A stretch of DNA of 64,000 nucleotides from CAVYXK01 sp963708245. Its GTDB lineage: Bacteria > Pseudomonadota > Alphaproteobacteria > Acetobacterales > Acetobacteraceae. Of this stretch, positions 26,292-35,176 are shown one piece after another. A program made the translations under genes and the position numbers. The stretch is from NCBI GenBank assembly GCA_963708245.1, contig OY970201.1, positions 124,001 to 188,000 on the forward strand. The letters are read 5' to 3'. How positions within the stretch are numbered: position 1 is the stretch's first letter; each line of letters starts with the position of its first letter. The notes beneath the pieces were generated by a model. It worked only from the letters and a program-made list of their open reading frames with translations. It was not told where the DNA came from and did not search any database.

Positions 26292-27473
26292 TCATTGTGA
26301 GCGGATCGTCTTGATACGCCTTCCCTCGACGCCCAGGGCAATACGCCCCTGGATCAGGGCGATCGCGTCTTCCCCGAAGACTTCGCGCCGCCAGCCATGC
26401 AGGGCAGGCACTTCGGCCCCGTCATTCAGCGCCAGCCGGTCGATGTCCTCCGAGCTGGCGATCAGTCGAGGTGCGACGTGGTGTTGTTCGCTTTTGGCAG
26501 CCAATAGCACCTTCAGGAGCGCGACCAGCGCCGGCGAGGGGCGGCCCGCATCGCTGCGTGGCACCGGTGGCAGCGCGTCCTCCGGTAACGCCCGCGCCGC
26601 CGCGATCGCCTCAAGCAGCGATGCGCCCGTGCGTCCCTCGGCGAAGCCCCGGGTGATGCCCCGCGCGCGGGCCAGCGCCTCCGGCGTGTCCGGCATGGTG
26701 GCGGCGATCTCCAGCAGGGTCTCGTCTTTCAGCAGGCGCTGGCGGGGGATGTTGATCCGCTGGACCTCGCGCTCGCGCCATGCGGCGAGCGCGCGCACCA
26801 TCGCCAAGTATCGACGGTTGCTGCTGCGCGGGCGCAACCGCAGCCACATCTCCTCGGGATCGACGCGATAGGTCGCCGGATCCGTGAGCGTCGCCATCTC
26901 CTCGGCGACCCATTCCAGCCGGCCCTCCCCCCGCAATCGGGCGCAGAGCTTCTCATACACGGGTCGTAACCAGGTCACGTCGGCGGCGGCGTAAGCTAGC
27001 TGCGCCGGTGAGAGCGGCCGGGCAGACCAGTCGCTGAACCGGTGCGCCTTATCGATGTGACCGCCGGCCAGCGCGGCGACCAGCGCGTCATAGGCCACCT
27101 GGTCGCCGAATCCGGCCACCATCGCCGCCACCTGGGTGTCGAACAGCGGCGCCGGCACCTGACCGAACTTTATGACGAAAATCTCGATATCCTGGCGGGC
27201 GGCGTGGAACACTTTGGTCACGTGCCGGGCGGCCAGCAGCTCGCCGAGCGGGGAGAGATCGATACCCGGCGCCTCGGCATCCACCACCGCAACTTCATGC
27301 TCGCCAGCTAGCTGGACGACGCAGAGCTCGGGCCAGTAGGTGCGCTCGCGCATGAATTCCGTATCTATTGCAACGAAAGTCTCCCCGCCCAGACGCCGGC
27401 ACAGCGCATCCAGCGCATCGGTGTCCGAGATCAGCGTCGGTGGCGGGAAGTCGGGGCGAGGCGTGCGAGCCAT
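26292..27473 (-). CDS. rnd: Ribonuclease D
   Basis: 3'-to-5' exoribonuclease in tRNA 3' maturation, 393 residues. The DEDDy nuclease residues are seen in FVAIDTEFMRERTYW (Exo I), VFHAARQDIEIF (Exo II) and YAAADVTWL (Exo III, Tyr and Asp). An HRDC domain follows (KDETLLEIAATMPDTPEALARARGI). The length fits. It is convergent with katG, with two hairpins between them, and divergent from the DUF1203 gene. Confidence 0.93.
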   Translation of the reverse strand: MARTPRPDFPPPTLISDTDALDALCRRLGGETFVAIDTEFMRERTYWPELCVVQLAGEHEVAVVDAEAPGIDLSPLGELLAARHVTKVFHAARQDIEIFVIKFGQVPAPLFDTQVAAMVAGFGDQVAYDALVAALAGGHIDKAHRFSDWSARPLSPAQLAYAAADVTWLRPVYEKLCARLRGEGRLEWVAEEMATLTDPATYRVDPEEMWLRLRPRSSNRRYLAMVRALAAWREREVQRINIPRQRLLKDETLLEIAATMPDTPEALARARGITRGFAEGRTGASLLEAIAAARALPEDALPPVPRSDAGRPSPALVALLKVLLAAKSEQHHVAPRLIASSEDIDRLALNDGAEVPALHGWRREVFGEDAIALIQGRIALGVEGRRIKTIRSQ

Positions 27474-27568
27474 GCGGCGCTTCTACACGGGCGAGCCGGC
27501 GCAAGGAACGGGGGGCATCCGAGCCGGTCCGTCGCTATCTCGGCGGCGGATAAGCCAAGGAACCAGTC

Positions 27569-28042
27569 ATGACCGATTTCCGCTGCCTGCCGATCGAAAC
27601 GGAGACCGTCGAACGCTTCCGTGCGACCGGGCGGGACGACCGCAGCAATACGCTGCGCGCGCGAAGCCCCGGGGCGGACTCGCGCTGCCCCTGTCGCAGT
27701 TGCCTGCGCTATGGCAGGGATGGAGAGACGGTCCTGCTGGGGTCCTACAACCTGCCGCGGCCGCAGGGCTTGTATTGGACGCCAAGCCCGATCTTCCTGC
27801 ACGCCGGCCCGTGCGAGCGTTATGAGCGCGCCAACGAGATCCCGGAGATCGTGCGCGGGGCGCTGGTTTCGGTCCGCGCGTACGATGCCGAGGATCAGTG
27901 CCTGTATCAGCTCGGGCATGTGTGCGAGGGGACTGAAGTGGATGAACCGCTGCAGCGGGCACTCGCGGACGAGCGCACGGCGTACGTGAACATCCATACG
28001 GCGAAGCCGGGCTGCCTGCTGTGCCGAGTAGAGCGCTGCTGA
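27569..28042 (+). CDS. DUF1203 domain-containing protein
   Basis: A 157-residue soluble protein of unknown role. The family pattern is present: an N-terminal FRCLPIETETVERFRATGRDD, then PCRSCLRYGRDGETVLLGSYN, GPIFLHAGPCERY-like FLHAGPCERYERANEIPEIVRG and a C-terminal VNIHTAKPGCLLCRVER with a Cys-x-x-Cys pair. Conserved Cys and His suggest metal or thiol chemistry, but that is inference. It is divergent from rnd. Its last bases fall in the direct repeat at 28031-28076. Confidence 0.82.
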   Translation: MTDFRCLPIETETVERFRATGRDDRSNTLRARSPGADSRCPCRSCLRYGRDGETVLLGSYNLPRPQGLYWTPSPIFLHAGPCERYERANEIPEIVRGALVSVRAYDAEDQCLYQLGHVCEGTEVDEPLQRALADERTAYVNIHTAKPGCLLCRVERC

Positions 28043-28076
28043 GAGATGGCCCAAGACGAGCGAGGAAGGCGCTGCC
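28031..28076. repeat. 46-bp direct repeat, copy 1, flanking brnTA
   Basis: GAGCGCTGCTG...CAAGACGAGCG...GGAAGGCGCTGCC. It shares about 41 of 46 bases with 28915-28960. The two copies, 884 bases apart, enclose the brnTA module. Copy 1 overlaps the end of the DUF1203 gene. Such flanks could be att-like traces of insertion or ordinary dispersed repeats. Confidence 0.7.
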
Positions 28077-28197
28077 GGGCAGCATATGTACTCGGAGTGG
28101 GGAGTGTTGGTGGTGACCAGCTTCCTTCGGTGAAGTAACTCTCGGAGTCCACGCCAGCATCGGGATTGGGTAAGGGCAAAATTCGTGACCGCGATCT

Positions 28198-28551
28198 TCA
28201 ATCAGCAGTGCTGCCCGTCGGGCCGCGCGTACGCCGTCGCAAGCCGCGAAGCATGGAGGCGCGCAGGACTCGGTTCATGGCAGTCTGATACCCGCCACCC
28301 GGTGCCTGCTGTTGAAAGTATGCGATCACATCGGCGTCGATGCGCAGTGTCAGCCGTTTCTTCACCGGCCTATAGAATCGAGCCCGTAGAGCGCCGGACC
28401 AGTCCCGGACCTCGGGGATGTCGTCAGTGTTGATATCTTCCTCTGGCAGGGCGCCCGCGGCCTCCAGTTGCGCTCGTACTTCCGGCGTCAGGACCTCGCG
28501 GGAGGCGGCCAGCACCTCAGAATGGGCCATCTTCGTACGCTTTCCTCTCAT
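28198..28551 (-). CDS. brnA: BrnA-like antitoxin
   Basis: Antitoxin and autorepressor of type II BrnTA modules, 117 residues. The C-terminal half has the ribbon-helix-helix pattern of BrnA: PVKKRLTLRIDADVIAYFQQQAPGGGYQTAMNRVLR. The acidic stretch EEDINTDDIPEVRDWSGALR that precedes it is also typical. A Met at 28530 is an alternative start. The gene follows and overlaps brnT by about 35 bases, the usual toxin-first order. The toxin gene appears damaged, so BrnA may now act alone. Confidence 0.85.
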   Translation of the reverse strand: MRGKRTKMAHSEVLAASREVLTPEVRAQLEAAGALPEEDINTDDIPEVRDWSGALRARFYRPVKKRLTLRIDADVIAYFQQQAPGGGYQTAMNRVLRASMLRGLRRRTRGPTGSTAD

Positions 28552-28805
28552 GCCGCGTCGCCTTTCTCACGCTGATGATACGGCCCACAATCCTGCCATC
28601 GGCTTGCTCCACCGGCTCTGTGTGGACCACGAACAGAACTGCTATGCCGCCGGCGCTGCCGATCGTTTGCCACCGCGTTTCGCCCGGGGTCGGGTCGGGT
28701 CGCGAGATCGCCAAAGGGTCGGCGAATACCACCGCTCCCGCTGCCAAGCCCAAACCGCGATGATTGAGCCGATTGAGCCTGTCCTTTTCGGGATCCCACT
28801 CTCAT
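28517..28805 (-). pseudogene. brnT: BrnT-like toxin gene with 5' frameshift
   Basis: Ribonuclease toxin family. In one frame the minus strand reads EWDPEKDRLNRLNHRGLGLA from 28801 and continues through DPLAISRPDPTPGETRWQTIG to GRIVGRIISVRKATRHERKAYE, the complete BrnT pattern. That frame is preceded directly by TGA and has no start. The ATG at 28805 lies in a different frame (MRVGSRKG). A small deletion near the start, for example loss of part of a GTGGAGTGG stretch, would explain both. Internal TTG initiation would lose the first 17 or so residues. It is probably inactive. Confidence 0.7.
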
Positions 28806-28914
28806 CCGATCACGTGCGACCCTTATGTAGTGACGTCGTTGTAGTGATGACAAGGGGCGCGGAAAGTCCGGTCCTTGCCCGGCCGGGCGGGCACGATCAG
28901 CCGTCGACGCAAGC

Positions 28915-28960
28915 GAGCGCTGCTGGAAAATGGCACAAGACGAGCGGGGAAGGCGCTGCC
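28915..28960. repeat. 46-bp direct repeat, copy 2, flanking brnTA
   Basis: Partner of 28031-28076; see that entry for the comparison. It lies just upstream of the paaA start. Confidence 0.7.
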
Positions 28961-29028
28961 CCGACGACGGCTGCAGGCGAGCGTGCGGGTCCTTGTCCCG
29001 CCGGCCGGGCACGATCATCTTGACCGGC

Positions 29029-30015
29029 ATGTACACCCAAGGGTTGCAGCCGGTCGAGGCGGGCGCCGAACCGGCTGAAGCGGCGGCGCGGTTCCAGGCC
29101 AGGATCGACGCCGAGGAGAAGATCGAGCCTAACGACTGGATGCCGGAGGCGTATCGCCGAACGCTCGTCCGTCAGATCAGCCAGCATGCGCATTCGGAGA
29201 TCGTCGGCATGCTGCCAGAGGGCAACTGGCTCACGCGCGCGCCGTCGCTTCGCCGGAAAGCGGCGCTGCTGGCGAAAGTGCAGGACGAGTGCGGGCACGG
29301 CGTTTATCTCTACGCCGCCGCCGAGACGCTGGGCGTGTCGCGGGAGGAGATGGTCGCCCAGTTGCTGTCCGGGCGGGCGAAATACAGTTCCATCTTCAAC
29401 TATCCGACGCTGACCTGGGCCGATATCGGCGCGATCGGCTGGCTGGTCGATGGCGCGGCGATCATGAACCAGATCCCGCTGTGCCGGTGCTCGTATGGGC
29501 CGTATGCGCGGGCGATGATCCGCATCTGCCGGGAAGAAAGCTTCCACCAGCGCCAGGGCTACGAGATTATGCTAACGCTGTGCCGCGGGACGGCCGAGCA
29601 GAAGGCGATGGCGCAGGATGCGCTGGACCGCTGGTGGTGGCCGGTGCTGATGATGTTCGGCCCGCCGGATTCGGAAAGCACGCATTCCGATACGTCGATG
29701 CGGTGGAAGATCAAGCGGTTCAGCAATGACGGGCTGCGGCAGAAATTCGTCGATGCGACGGTGCCGCAGGGGTTGTATCTCGGGCTGACGTTTCTCGACG
29801 CGGAGCTGCGGTTCGACGAAGCGAGCGGGCATTGGGTATTTGGCGCGATCGACTGGGAGGAGTTCCGGCGCGTGGTGGCGGGCGGGGGGCCGTGCAACCG
29901 CGAGCGGCTGGAGGCGCGGCAGGGCGCTCACGCGGAAGGCGCCTGGGTTCGCGAGGCCGCCCTCGCCTTCGCGGCCAAGCGGGCAGCCGAGGTGCTGGCG
30001 CGGGAGGCGGCGTAG
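29029..30015 (+). CDS. paaA: Phenylacetyl-CoA epoxidase subunit PaaA
   Basis: Catalytic diiron subunit of the ring 1,2-epoxidase in aerobic phenylacetate degradation. It matches the family from its usual start: EPNDWMPEAYRRTLVRQISQHAHSEIVGMLPEGNW, then the diiron ligands in AKVQDECGHGVYLY (Glu and His) and RICREESFHQRQG (Glu and His), and WWWPVLMMFGPPDSES. The chosen start is the ATG at 29029 (MYTQGLQPVEAG); the open frame to 28930 is not conserved and overlaps a repeat. It has 328 residues, complete. PaaB follows 199 bases later; usually the spacing is small. Confidence 0.93.
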   Translation: MYTQGLQPVEAGAEPAEAAARFQARIDAEEKIEPNDWMPEAYRRTLVRQISQHAHSEIVGMLPEGNWLTRAPSLRRKAALLAKVQDECGHGVYLYAAAETLGVSREEMVAQLLSGRAKYSSIFNYPTLTWADIGAIGWLVDGAAIMNQIPLCRCSYGPYARAMIRICREESFHQRQGYEIMLTLCRGTAEQKAMAQDALDRWWWPVLMMFGPPDSESTHSDTSMRWKIKRFSNDGLRQKFVDATVPQGLYLGLTFLDAELRFDEASGHWVFGAIDWEEFRRVVAGGGPCNRERLEARQGAHAEGAWVREAALAFAAKRAAEVLAREAA

Positions 30016-30214
30016 CGCCGCCCACCGTCATGGCCGTCGAAGCACGCCCCTGCGCAGGCAGGGGGCCGGCCATCCACGACTTTACCTGAGTGCCAAGCAA
30101 GCCGTGGATGGCCGAGAAAAGTCGAGCGATCATGCGAGGAACCCCTTGGCCCGCTGGTCGGGAAGTCGGCCCCTGGCCGGGCGTGGCGGTGAGAGGGGGA
30201 TGAGGAGAATCCCG

Positions 30215-30502
30215 ATGCCCGAACAAAATACCCCCCTTTGGGAAGTCTTCATCCGCACACGCAACGGGTTGGCGCACAAGCACGCCGGGTCGATCCACGC
30301 CGCGGATGCCGAGATGGCGCTGCAGGCCGCGCGCGATACCTATACGCGGCGCGGTGAGGGTCTGTCGATCTGGGTGGTCCCGTCGGCCGCGATCGTGGCG
30401 AGCGACCCGGCAGATAAGGGGATGCTGTTCGAGCCGGCGATGGAGAAGGTGTACCGGCACCCGACGTTCTATAAGGTGCCGGATGAGGTCGGGAATATGT
30501 GA
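30215..30502 (+). CDS. paaB: Phenylacetyl-CoA epoxidase subunit PaaB
   Basis: A 95-residue subunit of the same complex, needed structurally. It reads MPEQNTPLWEVFIRTRNGLAHKHAGSIHAADAEMALQAARDTYTRRGEGLSIWVVPS, the recognisable PaaB pattern, and ends PTFYKVPDEVGNM. The start has GAGGAGAATCCCG upstream; an ATG at 30200 in frame is an alternative. The usual next genes paaC, paaD and paaE are absent. The following DNA changes in character and strand, so the operon has been cut here. Confidence 0.93.
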   Translation: MPEQNTPLWEVFIRTRNGLAHKHAGSIHAADAEMALQAARDTYTRRGEGLSIWVVPSAAIVASDPADKGMLFEPAMEKVYRHPTFYKVPDEVGNM

Positions 30503-30714
30503 GGAAGTCGGGGCACCTTAGGAGCTGGTGTGCATCAGGAGGGCTGATTCGGCGCGGACGTTCATCTGGCGTTCAGGGGTCGGTAAGGATCGTTCAGAAA
30601 TTGGTAACGACCTAGGCGAGGATCGCCAGAGCGGGAAGAGCGAGCATGCAACATGCTTATCGAAGCAGCCCGAAGCTCCTGGGAGAGCGAACGTCTGCAG
30701 GCCCATGGGCAGCT

Positions 30715-31545
30715 CTACGTGAAAAGCACAACAGGCCTCCACATATATCCCCACCGTCGAGCTCGATAATCGGGGTTGGCGTGCGCGCAGATTTCCCGAT
30801 TGGCATACGCCTCGAGCTCCAGAGTGATCGCATCAGCGCCAGTCCGAGCATGTTTGAGCGCACAGGTTGCTAATGCGGCTGATGAGTTTCGTATTCGGGC
30901 GTTCACAAAGGCCTCTTTGACTGCTCCGCCCACCTTCAATACAGCGTCGTAGGACGGCAACCAGTAGCGAAGGAGCCACTGTTCTATCAGCCACTGCTGC
31001 GCCCTCTCCTTCCTTAGCGCGGAAAGTATTAGCTGAGTAAACAGATGCCATGGCTCACCTCCGGCGTTACGCAGGCTGTCGTAGGTAGCGCCTCCGTCGG
31101 CGAGATCATTTGCAATGTCCCGAAATGCCGCCCGTTCGGTCCTCGAGCCGATATCCGGAAACTGCTCCAAAACGAACTTCATAAAGGCACCCAGATAGCT
31201 CGTGTCAGCATGGGCGATTCCCACCCCACCGATCGTATAGCTCATCAGGTGTTTTCCGCGTCCCGGTCGAGGGCCGCTCCAGTCGGCACCTGCGGGGTCA
31301 GCTGGAAGTTGCTGCGAGGATTGAACACCCCATTCCGCCACACTCGTTGTAAGAACTATCAATCCTAGTTGGGCTATCCTCGAGCGATTCGTCTCCTCTG
31401 CCTTGTACTCGTCTATGAGATTCTGGACGAAATCATATTTCAGCCTTTCCCGTAAATCCAGATTCTCGTTGGCACCAGGAGACCATCCGCCATTACTCAG
31501 AAAGTTCTGCAGGACGCTCGTTTCTATCAAAACTTCACTAGACAT
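30715..31545 (-). CDS. Protein of unknown function, accessory region
   Basis: A 276-residue protein I do not recognise. The ATG at 31545 has GGGAG upstream. No signal peptide or membrane helix is obvious. The stretch GRGKHLMSYTIGGVGIAHADTSYLGAFMKFV suggests a compact enzyme, perhaps a wall-lytic or lysozyme-like fold, but this is only an impression. It is the last gene of the minus-strand series starting with the Tae1-like amidase. GC content is lower than in the flanking core genes. 30503-30714 between it and paaB is non-coding, without clear structure. Confidence 0.65.
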   Translation of the reverse strand: MSSEVLIETSVLQNFLSNGGWSPGANENLDLRERLKYDFVQNLIDEYKAEETNRSRIAQLGLIVLTTSVAEWGVQSSQQLPADPAGADWSGPRPGRGKHLMSYTIGGVGIAHADTSYLGAFMKFVLEQFPDIGSRTERAAFRDIANDLADGGATYDSLRNAGGEPWHLFTQLILSALRKERAQQWLIEQWLLRYWLPSYDAVLKVGGAVKEAFVNARIRNSSAALATCALKHARTGADAITLELEAYANREICAHANPDYRARRWGYMWRPVVLFT

Positions 31546-31631
31546 ACTCGGCTCCCACTCTATACACCTCCGCGCCCGACATAGGTAGCCTTCGAGCAGG
31601 CTGGGCCGCTAGAAGGACCCCAAGGCATCGA

Positions 31632-32729
31632 TTACTGCCCACCCGCTTTGGCTGGGGCACCCGCTTTGGCTGGGGTTCCGCTCGATTTAGTCGGCGGCTT
31701 CGGGAACGCATTCTCGAAAGCGGTCATTACGTCGAAGGCAGTTTGCCAAGGGTTTGTGGGACTGTCCGAGAAATCTGCTCCACAGATTGGGTGCATCGCA
31801 ATCTTTCCCTTCTGCGGGACGGGCATAAGCGCCACATAGTCAGGATCTATTACCTTCATATCGGCTGCGCTGATGACTGTCGGCTCCTTGGCAGTATGGT
31901 CGATGAGTGTCAGCTTGACATCGAGGCAAGCGGGGACGGGCCATACGGTTGACGATTGCGTGCTGCTTCCGATTACGGCGTCGCGAAAATAACTGATAGG
32001 AACGGTGTCGGTTTGATGGGCATCGGTCTCAGGTGAGGACGGAGTTATCGTCACCTCGAAGCAGCTGCTCGTAGTAGTCCACGAGCCAGCTTCTGTAGGC
32101 ACCAAGTCTATTGAGAATGCGGCTGACGTGCAGGTTGGTGGTGGCGCTGCGCCGGGCCCTGGCCCTAAAGCTGCAACGCCTGCAAGCGAAAGCGCCGTCG
32201 TAGCCAGCGAGGCCACAGTCTTGATAACTGATGCTGTCTCATCCGTAAAGGTATTTGAAACCGAGGTCGGAATCCTACTGTTGGCGAGGAAAGTGATTCC
32301 GAGCTGGTTGGACGATAACAAATTATTTACCGGCTTGGCTTGGAACGTCGTTCCACCCTCGACTTGGACAAAACTGAACATGTAGCTCTTCTGGTCGGTG
32401 CCAATGACGTTCGTTGATATTGCCGACGCTGACGACGGCGTCGTGTCGGTTTTGCTGCCATTGGCGGGTGGAGTTGGCCCCGCCCCGGCATGACCCGCCG
32501 GGGGCGTCGGAGGATTTGCTGTAGTGCTACCAGGCGGCTGGACGATGATTCGCGTAACCGGAAGAGCTACGCTGATATATCCGGCGGAGGCGGACTTTAA
32601 GATAGTTCTTCCATTCTCCTGAGCTGCCGAAAGAGTCGGAGTGTAGGTGACGGAAGCATGACCACATGCGGTCAGCGCAGCCGGTATGGATAACATAAGC
32701 ACGTTCAGCGGATCCATGCGTGGGTACAT
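31632..32729 (-). CDS. Proline/threonine-rich lipoprotein, function unknown
   Basis: A 365-residue lipoprotein. Signal and lipobox: MDPLNVLMLSIPAALTACG, with Cys22 lipidated. A low-complexity linker (PPGSTTANPPTPPAGHAGAG) is followed by an Ala/Ser/Thr-rich domain containing Cys residues (PPTCTSAAF, SSCFEVTI, PACLDVKL, PICGADFS) that could form disulfides, and an Ala-Lys-Ala-Gly repeat tail. The start at 32729 has AGGAGG, and this ribosome site is itself tandemly duplicated. There is no family match. It sits between the metalloprotease gene and the unknown gene at 30715. It could be an immunity or adaptor lipoprotein for the cassette, which is inference. Confidence 0.72.
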   Translation of the reverse strand: MYPRMDPLNVLMLSIPAALTACGHASVTYTPTLSAAQENGRTILKSASAGYISVALPVTRIIVQPPGSTTANPPTPPAGHAGAGPTPPANGSKTDTTPSSASAISTNVIGTDQKSYMFSFVQVEGGTTFQAKPVNNLLSSNQLGITFLANSRIPTSVSNTFTDETASVIKTVASLATTALSLAGVAALGPGPGAAPPPTCTSAAFSIDLVPTEAGSWTTTSSCFEVTITPSSPETDAHQTDTVPISYFRDAVIGSSTQSSTVWPVPACLDVKLTLIDHTAKEPTVISAADMKVIDPDYVALMPVPQKGKIAMHPICGADFSDSPTNPWQTAFDVMTAFENAFPKPPTKSSGTPAKAGAPAKAGGQ

Positions 32730-32730
32730 T

Positions 32731-32762
32731 TCTGCCTCCTGACGTATCTGCCTCCTGACGTA
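32731..32762 (-). repeat. Perfect tandem duplication of a ribosome binding site
   Basis: The 16-base unit TCTGCCTCCTGACGTA occurs twice head to tail (32731-32746, 32747-32762). On the coding strand each copy contains the full AGGAGG sequence; the proximal one serves the lipoprotein start at 32729. Confidence 0.9.
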
Positions 32763-32809
32763 ACAGACAGTCCACAGTGAGCAATAATTGCGGCTCCTTC
32801 ACGCGCGCC

Positions 32810-34320
32810 TTAAGGCTTAGCTAAGTTTAGGTCGTCGCTGGTCACTATATCGTGATGAATTCCATTCACGGCTATAACGCGAAGCCTTGCGGTAGTGGCA
32901 CCGGCGATCCATGTTGGATCTATATCAATTGTTGACTGACCCAGATTCACTGCTACGGTCCTCCATCTGCTTCCGTCTATCGAGACTTGGACGTTGTACT
33001 TCGTATCAGGGTCTGGCGGGCCGGATCCCCAGCTATAAACTATTTTTCCTGATTGCTGATTAATATGTCCGATCCCAGCTTGGGCTGTTTTTGAATAGAC
33101 GCCAAGGTTAGTTACCTGATCCTTGATGGATGGTGTGGTAGCTATAGGCGTCTTTACGCTGGATGGTTGCGAACCAGAGCCGAGAATTGCCACCGTAGCA
33201 CCGTTACGCTTGACTATGACTTCCTTTATATCTAAGGAAAAAGGGAATATCGCAGAGATATTCCCGGTCTGGTCGGCGCCTCGAGGAATGTCGGTGCTAT
33301 AGCTCTCAACAACTGGGTAGGTAGCAATCAACCCGCCTTGAGCATTCCGCAGTTCGACGATCGTGTTCGTCGCCGGAGGTGGTCCGCTTGGAGGTGCGGT
33401 AGTCGTCGGAACCACCTGAAACGTTGCCGTATTTCGCGTGTAGTTTATCGATCCAGTGAGGGCGAGATACGGTAGCTGGGCAGCCGCTGGTCCCGGTGCC
33501 GCATTGGGCGCAGGTCCCTGGGCCGCCCCGGCCTGCATAGTGGCGCTAGCGCTCGAAGATGGAGGACCATTTTGCGCGACCTGCTGGCCGCAGGAACGAT
33601 GGTTCTCACCGTTTAAATCACTGCAGATGCCGAGATAGTTATAGCCCCCGAGCCACTCCCCGGGACAATATGTCATCGAGTCATACGTAGACTTTGAGGG
33701 CAGCACTTGCATCGGTATATTAAGATTTGGGTCGCCGCCATCAAACGCAATAAACTGATGTGCTTTGTCCGCAATCAATCCGATAGGATCCTTAATCGGG
33801 TAATTGTCGTCGGGCGGTTCATCACCGCAACTGGTTCCGACGTGAGATCTTCCGAAAGTATGGCCGATCTCGTGGGCCGCGTACCAGTCTCCATAAGTTG
33901 GCATGCGTTTCCAGGCGATATTCGGGGTCGGATGCGGTTGGTGCGTCCCAGTAGGCCCCGAGGCCACCGCCGATGGGTCCGGCTTTGATGGGATCACGGA
34001 AGCGCATCCGCGCATCCACTGGGCGATCCCCTGCGCGTCGGTCACATCATTACCGCCGTCAAAGACCATGCCATAGTAATGGGCCAACTGGTCACCGCCC
34101 GCATCGATGTCGAGCTTTCGAATTTGCATTAGGAGAGCATTCGCGGTAGCGCATGAAAAGTTTGCCCCTTGGCCGCTGAAAACAGGATCAGGCTTCCAGT
34201 CCACGACTCGAGTCTCGACGTCGAATGTGCCGGCTGGATAGGTCCTTTTTATGAATGATACGGCGTAGTCAACATCAATATCGCGCGGCTGAAATGTCTG
34301 ATCGCCTCGCTTATATCTCA
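32810..34320 (-). pseudogene. Secreted metzincin metalloprotease, C-terminal part (split by IS)
   Basis: The catalytic half of a secreted zinc protease. The zinc signature HEIGHTFGRSH (HExxHxxGxxH) is near 33840-33880, followed about 70 residues later by the Met-turn candidate YDSMTYC. A Pro/Ala-rich linker and a C-terminal beta-sandwich-like domain (YNVQVSIDGSRWRTVAVNLGQS) come after. The frame joins the N-terminal part at 35287-35824 if the IS element at 34321-35286 and one TCA copy are removed; the junction then reads HIILLRYKRGDQ. The split protein cannot be made as one chain. It is about 680 residues when restored. Confidence 0.8.
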
Positions 34321-34340
34321 GAGTCTGTCCGGGAACATTG

Positions 34341-34803
34341 CTAGTTCCTGCATAGCCGTCTGACCATGAGACGGATGGAAGCGAGCAACAGAAAGGCACG
34401 CGCCTTCACATTGAGATTTTCCCAATCCTTACCCAGTCGACGACATCGGTTGAGCCACGCCAACGTGCGTTCGACCACCCATCGCTTTGGTAGCACGACA
34501 AAGCCCTTGGCCAGGTCAGATCGTTTGACGATCTCCACCTCGGCCTGCGACACGACACGCTTCAACGCCTCCTGGAATCGCCGCCCCTGATAGCCGCCAT
34601 CGGCATAAAGCTTCAGCAGGAACGGAAACATCCCGAACAGCGTCGCCAGCAGCATGGCGCCGCCATCGCGATCCTGGATGTCCGCCGCCGTCACGATGGC
34701 CTGTAGCAGCAAACCCTGGGTATCGACCAGGACGTGCCGCTTCTTGCCCTTGATCTTCTTCCCCGCATCATACCCATGCGGATCGATCGAGGCCCCCCTT
34801 TTT
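34341..34803 (-). CDS. IS5-family transposase, second frame (orfB)
   Basis: C-terminal part of the DDE transposase, in the frame entered by ribosomal slippage. It holds the second catalytic Asp in LLKLYADGGYQG and the catalytic Glu in KRWVVERTLAWLNRCRRLGKDWE, and ends VRRLCRN. Starting at the slip site, about 150 residues. It is not expected to have its own start. Confidence 0.8.
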
Positions 34804-35176
34804 CGGCGCTCTTCACGCTCTGCGCATCAATCACCGCGGCGGTCGGGCTGGCCTCTCGCGAGGCCTGCTCACGACATTTCACATACAATGCGTGATGCAG
34901 TCGCTCCAGCGTGCCGTCCCAGGTCCATCGTTCCAGATAGTCGTGCACTGTGCTCCGCGGCGGCAGGTCCTTGGGGATCGCCCGCCATTGGCAGCCGGTG
35001 CTCAGCACATACATCACGCCGTTCACCACCTGGCGGATATCAACGCTCCGCTTGTTGCCGCCCGGCTTGGCCGGGGGGATCAATGGTTCCACCTCGGCCC
35101 ATTCGGCATCAGTCAGATCGCTCTCATAGCGCAGTCGGGTGCGGTCGTACCGCGTCCGGTTCTCCTTGGTCCACAT
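34691..35176 (-). CDS. IS5-family transposase, first frame (orfA)
   Basis: N-terminal part of the transposase. The start at 35176 (MWTKENRTRYDRTRLRYESDLTDAEW) has GGAGG upstream. It includes the DNA-binding region and the first catalytic Asp in AAVIDAQSVKSAEKGG. After EKGG the frame is out of register and runs on to 34691. At A5G6 (34793-34803) slippage would join it to the second frame. Confidence 0.82.
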   Translation of the reverse strand: MWTKENRTRYDRTRLRYESDLTDAEWAEVEPLIPPAKPGGNKRSVDIRQVVNGVMYVLSTGCQWRAIPKDLPPRSTVHDYLERWTWDGTLERLHHALYVKCREQASREASPTAAVIDAQSVKSAEKGGPRSIRMGMMRGRRSRARSGTSWSIPRVCCYRPS

